From Thermoproteota archaeon (GTDB lineage Archaea > Korarchaeota > Korarchaeia > Korarchaeales > Korarchaeaceae): 8,166 bases of DNA. The first letter of the stretch is position 1, and each line of letters begins with the position of its first letter. The notes under the pieces were generated by a model. The model made no database searches. It had not been told where the DNA came from and worked only from the letters and a program-made list of their open reading frames with translations. This document shows, in pieces, positions 5,395 through 8,166 of this stretch. A program made the position numbers and the translations under genes. The stretch covers positions 1 through 8,166 of the forward strand of contig WAOH01000116.1 of the NCBI GenBank assembly GCA_015521385.1, in the 5' to 3' direction.

Positions 5395-7296
5395 ATGGGG
5401 CAAAGGAGAAAGGTTACTGGCTTAGATCTCAGGCACTTAGCTAGGGAGCTGCTCTCTCTGGAGGGCAAGATACTCAAGAAAGTGTACATGCTGGACGACG
5501 GAGTCTTCTCCCTCGTTTTCTACCCGGAAGTTGACGGAAGTAGGGAACTCCTGATCGACCTGAGTGGTTTCGTATTTCTGACGGACCTAAAGTGGCCGAA
5601 ACCTCAGAGCCCGCCGTCATTCATCATGGCCCTCAGAAAGCATTTGGAGGGCAGGAGATTCACTGAGATATCCCAGATAGGAGTCGAGAGGATTCTCCGT
5701 TTATCTTTCGGCGATATGCAGCTCGTGGTGGAGCTGTTCGGGGGAGGAAATCTCATACTCGTTCGGGACGGGAGGATCCTCCTGCCCCTCCGGAGGGCTG
5801 AGTTCAAAGGCAGGTCCATCAGACCCGGTGAGATCTACCGGCCGCCCGCCGGTCCTGGAGTGGAGCTAGACCCTGAGGACAGAGACGCCATACTGGCGTC
5901 CCTCAGGGAGGGCGTAGAGGGGAAGCTGCCCCTGTGGAAGGTGTTGATGGGATCTTTCGGTGTCGGCCCGCCCTACACGGATGAGATCTCCCACCTGATG
6001 GGTGTGGATCTGAGGTCGCCGCTCCCCGAGATCTCGGTCTCACTCGATGAGCTGGCAGACCTGATCCACTCCTTCCTCAACAGGGAAACGGAACCAGTAG
6101 TTTACGTGCAGGGAGAAGACGTCGTGAACTTCTCGGCCTTCCCCCTGCATCACCTCCAGACGGAGAGGAGATCCACCCCCAGCCTGTCGAGGGCGATCCA
6201 GCTCTATTATACCGCTAAAAGATCCAGTTACGAGGAGGATCCACGGATAAGATCCTTGGAGGTCGAGATAGAGAGACAGGAGGCACTGAAGGGGGAGTAC
6301 GCGGGGAGAGCCGAGGAGTACAGGTCCATCGGTGATCTCATATACATGCACCTGGCTGAGGTAGATGAGGCGCTGAGGAAGGCGAGGAGCGGAATCTTAT
6401 CACCCCCCATCGTTTCAATAGACAGGAAATCCGGCAAGATTGTATTGAACTTGGACGGTCGGGAGATCCAGCTCGACATGCTCAAATCAGCAACTGAAAA
6501 CGCCTCCGAGTACTACGGTAGGGCGAAGAAGTATCGTGAGAAGTATGAGAGGATCGATGCGGCCATTCTGTCCCTGAAGGAGAAATTGAACAGGCTTAGG
6601 AGTGAGGCCGAGGAGAGAGCTTCCAGAAAATCCCCAACCAAGAGACGGAAGCTCCGATGGTACGAGAGGTTCAGGTGGTTCTACACATCGGGGGGCTTCC
6701 TAGTTGTAGGGGGGAGGGATGCCCAAACCAACGCTGAGATAGTGTCCAAGTACTTGGATGAGAGCGATCTGTTCTTCCACGTGGACATGCCTGGGGGCTC
6801 GGTCGTGGTGCTCAAGCTGGGCGGGAGGGAGCCTGATGAGGCATCGGTGAATCAAGCGGCCACCGCGGCTGGAGTGTTTTCCAGGGCGTGGAGGGAAGGC
6901 CTGACCTCGGTGGACGTTTATTACGTCAGGGGAAGTCAGGTCTCGAAACACGCACCTTCCGGATTGTATCTCCCCAAGGGAAGCTTTTACATAACTGGCA
7001 AGAGGAATTACGTGAGGGTGAAACTCGAGGTCTGCGTGGGTTTCCAGGAGACCCCCGACGGGATCAAATTGACTGCAGCACCCCCCGGGGCCCCCTTCCT
7101 CCACTCTGTATGCCTTAGACCCGGATCCACCGGCAAGGAAGAGGCCGCAAAGGTGTTAAAAAATATGCTAGAGAGCTGGTTGCAAGAAAACATTAAAATA
7201 CGTGGGAACTCAGAACCCCCGGCGGAGCCTGTGGAAGTGAGTGTGGATGATATAGTGAGGGCGTTGCCCCCCGGGAAAGTTACGATAGTGGAGTGA
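5395..7296 (+). CDS. rqcH: RqcH/Rqc2 (NFACT family) ribosome-associated quality control factor
   Basis: The 633-residue protein is an archaeal NFACT family member. Homologues (bacterial RqcH, yeast Rqc2/human NEMF) bind the stalled 50S/60S-peptidyl-tRNA complex and recruit tRNA to add C-terminal tails to the trapped chain. Domains in order: NFACT-N at ~1-235, with TGLDLRHLARELL at 8-20, GVERILRLSFGD at 96-107 and VELFGGGNLILVRDGRIL at 112-129; a helical/coiled-coil arm split at ~283-332 and ~362-410; and NFACT-R (DUF814) at ~424-545, with WFYTSGGFLVVGGRDAQTNA, DLFFHVDMPGGSVVVLK and YLPKGSFYITGKRNYVR. A short archaeal tail follows. The tRNA-binding Asp-Arg pair of the family (yeast D98/R99) reads Glu98-Arg99 here. 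The ATG at 5395 follows the shared TATA box by ~30 bases, so the mRNA is probably leaderless. The next gene starts at its stop. Confidence 0.93.
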   Translation: MGQRRKVTGLDLRHLARELLSLEGKILKKVYMLDDGVFSLVFYPEVDGSRELLIDLSGFVFLTDLKWPKPQSPPSFIMALRKHLEGRRFTEISQIGVERILRLSFGDMQLVVELFGGGNLILVRDGRILLPLRRAEFKGRSIRPGEIYRPPAGPGVELDPEDRDAILASLREGVEGKLPLWKVLMGSFGVGPPYTDEISHLMGVDLRSPLPEISVSLDELADLIHSFLNRETEPVVYVQGEDVVNFSAFPLHHLQTERRSTPSLSRAIQLYYTAKRSSYEEDPRIRSLEVEIERQEALKGEYAGRAEEYRSIGDLIYMHLAEVDEALRKARSGILSPPIVSIDRKSGKIVLNLDGREIQLDMLKSATENASEYYGRAKKYREKYERIDAAILSLKEKLNRLRSEAEERASRKSPTKRRKLRWYERFRWFYTSGGFLVVGGRDAQTNAEIVSKYLDESDLFFHVDMPGGSVVVLKLGGREPDEASVNQAATAAGVFSRAWREGLTSVDVYYVRGSQVSKHAPSGLYLPKGSFYITGKRNYVRVKLEVCVGFQETPDGIKLTAAPPGAPFLHSVCLRPGSTGKEEAAKVLKNMLESWLQENIKIRGNSEPPAEPVEVSVDDIVRALPPGKVTIVE

Positions 7297-7301
7297 TAGT
7301 T

Positions 7302-7790
7302 ATGTGGTCTCTGCTCCCCGAGAAGGGTGATGAACCCAGGTTCAGGCTGAAGGTATCTGAGATAATGAATAGGAACCTGATCACCGTGACCCCTCAGGAT
7401 ACCGTCTTCAAGGTGGCGCAGCTCATGAGCGAGCACAACATAGGCTCCGTTGTCGTGATGGAGAAGGGGGCCCTGAGGGGAATAGTCACAGAGAGGGATC
7501 TGATCTCCAGGTATATAGCTAAGAAGGACGGGAGAAAGCCCGAGGAGGTTAAGGTCGAGGAGGTAATGACGAAGGAGCCCGTCATAGTCAGGGATAACAT
7601 AGATATAGATGAAGCCGCGAGGATAATGGTTGAGCACAACGTCAGGAGGCTCATAGTGGTGAACTCCGACAGGAAGGTGGTCGGGATCATCTCCTCCCGG
7701 GACATCCTGAAGGTGGCTCCGCACATATGGTTCATCCTGTCCGAGAGGTTGAGGCTAGCTAAGTCTAAGAAGGGTTGGAGCCTAGTATAG
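7302..7790 (+). CDS. Two-CBS-domain protein
   Basis: The 162-residue soluble protein is almost entirely one CBS pair (Bateman module). CBS1 spans ~16-75 (VSEIMNRNLITVTPQDTV, HNIGSVVVMEKGALRGIVTE, RDL); CBS2 spans ~84-138 (VEEVMTKEPVIVRDNIDIDE, HNVRRLIVVNSDRKVVGIIS, SRDIL). Such modules usually bind adenine nucleotides or S-adenosylmethionine and act as sensors; stand-alone archaeal ones generally have no known partner. The G-h-h-T/S-x-x-D nucleotide-contact motif is present in both halves (GIVTERD, GIISSRD). A charged N-terminal leader and a basic C-terminal tail flank the domains. The start is the ATG at 7302: GGAGTGAT, overlapping the rqcH TGA, lies 4 bases upstream. A GTG at 7293 overlapping the stop (GTGA) is an alternative that would add MIV. 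The tight junction implies co-transcription with rqcH. Confidence 0.92.
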   Translation: MWSLLPEKGDEPRFRLKVSEIMNRNLITVTPQDTVFKVAQLMSEHNIGSVVVMEKGALRGIVTERDLISRYIAKKDGRKPEEVKVEEVMTKEPVIVRDNIDIDEAARIMVEHNVRRLIVVNSDRKVVGIISSRDILKVAPHIWFILSERLRLAKSKKGWSLV

Positions 7791-7810
7791 AGAGGGGGTA
7801 CCCGATTTTG

Positions 7811-8166
7811 ATGGCTAAGGTAAAGGACTATATGACCGATAGAGTCGTCACCGTGACCCCCCGAGACACCCTCGGTAGGGCCCGGAACCTCATGTTGGAG
7901 AGGAAGATAAGGCGTTTGGTGGTTGTGGAGGGAAACAGCGTAGTCGGGATAATCACCGCAACCGATATAGCCAGGGCCTTAGCTAGGAGGGGCGCGCCCT
8001 GGAGGTGGAGGAACCCGGAGAACTCCCTGGTAGATAGGTTCATGACGAAGAACCCCGTCACCATAGGACCCGATGAGCTCATTAGAACGGCCTCCAAGGT
8101 GATGGATGAGAGGGGCATAGGCGGACTCCCGGTGGTGAAGGACTCCTCGCTGGTAGGCATATTGAC
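7811..8166 (+). CDS. Second two-CBS-domain protein, 3' end outside the window
   Basis: The frame stays open from the ATG at 7811 to the window edge (118 complete codons), so the C-terminus is missing. CBS1 covers ~4-58 (VKDYMTDRVVTVTPRDTL, RKIRRLVVVEGNSVVGIITA, TDIARAL), and CBS2 begins at ~74 (VDRFMTKNPVTIGPDELI, RGIGGLPVVKDSSLVGIL). A basic, tryptophan-containing linker (RRGAPWRWRNPEN) joins them, with no equivalent in the upstream CBS protein. Nucleotide-contact residues are visible in CBS1 (GIITATD). The gene begins 20 bases after the first CBS gene. GGGGGT at 7794-7799 is 11 bases from the ATG and 8 from an adjacent TTG at 7808, which is an alternative start. It is probably the third gene of the rqcH transcript. 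Whether a further domain follows cannot be seen. Confidence 0.9.
   Translation, partial: MAKVKDYMTDRVVTVTPRDTLGRARNLMLERKIRRLVVVEGNSVVGIITATDIARALARRGAPWRWRNPENSLVDRFMTKNPVTIGPDELIRTASKVMDERGIGGLPVVKDSSLVGIL

Noticed and set aside
5344..5403. 20-residue N-terminal extension of the EMC6-like protein from a TTG at 5403
   Set aside because: It would translate the TATA element and overlap the rqcH start; the ATG pair at 5343/5340 sits at the expected leaderless distance from that TATA box.
7008..7724. 238-residue minus-strand open frame across the rqcH end and the first CBS gene
   Set aside because: Both genes on the plus strand are clear family members, and this frame spans their junction with no recognisable motif.
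1..8166. CRISPR array, insertion sequence, attachment site or prophage signal
   Set aside because: I saw no spaced repeats, transposase or integrase motifs or long inverted repeats; the tRNA is intact and no duplicated tRNA 3' fragment was noticed.

Overview
This window comes from an archaeal chromosome, most likely a thermophile of the TACK group; Korarchaeota or a crenarchaeote-like lineage fits, but the sequence does not settle which. The signs are ribosomal proteins of archaeal/eukaryotic type, archease, an archaeal NFACT/RqcH protein, a tRNA without an encoded CCA, AT-rich TATA boxes about 25-30 bases before starts, GGTGAT-type ribosome binding sites, and heavy use of AGG/AGA arginine and ATA isoleucine codons in a GC-rich background.

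Layout. Bases 1-534 (+) hold the C-terminal part of a LarA/DUF2088 family protein. It ends directly against the 3' end of a convergent tRNA-Ser(UGA) at 535-621 (-). From 3928 down to 677 (-) runs the front part of the archaeal S10 operon: uL3, uL4, uL23, uL2, uS19. It stops after uS19 instead of continuing to uL22/uS3. Upstream on the same strand are archease (4466-4056) and a membrane protein (5343-4471). The first ~90 residues of that membrane protein align without gaps to EMC6, and it carries a ~200-residue, sequon-rich extracytosolic domain. A 51-base divergent promoter (5344-5394) with one nearly palindromic TATA box separates it from rqcH (5395-7296, +). rqcH is followed by two CBS-pair genes, the second cut by the window edge.

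The genes form a translation and protein-biogenesis neighbourhood: ribosome assembly (uL3-uS19), a decoding tRNA, an RNA-ligase activator (archease), ribosome-associated quality control (RqcH) and a probable membrane-insertase subunit (EMC6-like). Within the minus-strand cluster the genes are tightly packed: at three junctions the upstream TGA stop lies inside the downstream GGTGAT ribosome binding site, four bases before the next start.

There is no mobile element, CRISPR array or obvious transferred island. The most interesting item is the EMC6-like protein with its extra glycosylatable ectodomain, encoded back to back with rqcH. No gene-free stretch exceeds 300 bases; the longest (3929-4055) carries the uL3 promoter.
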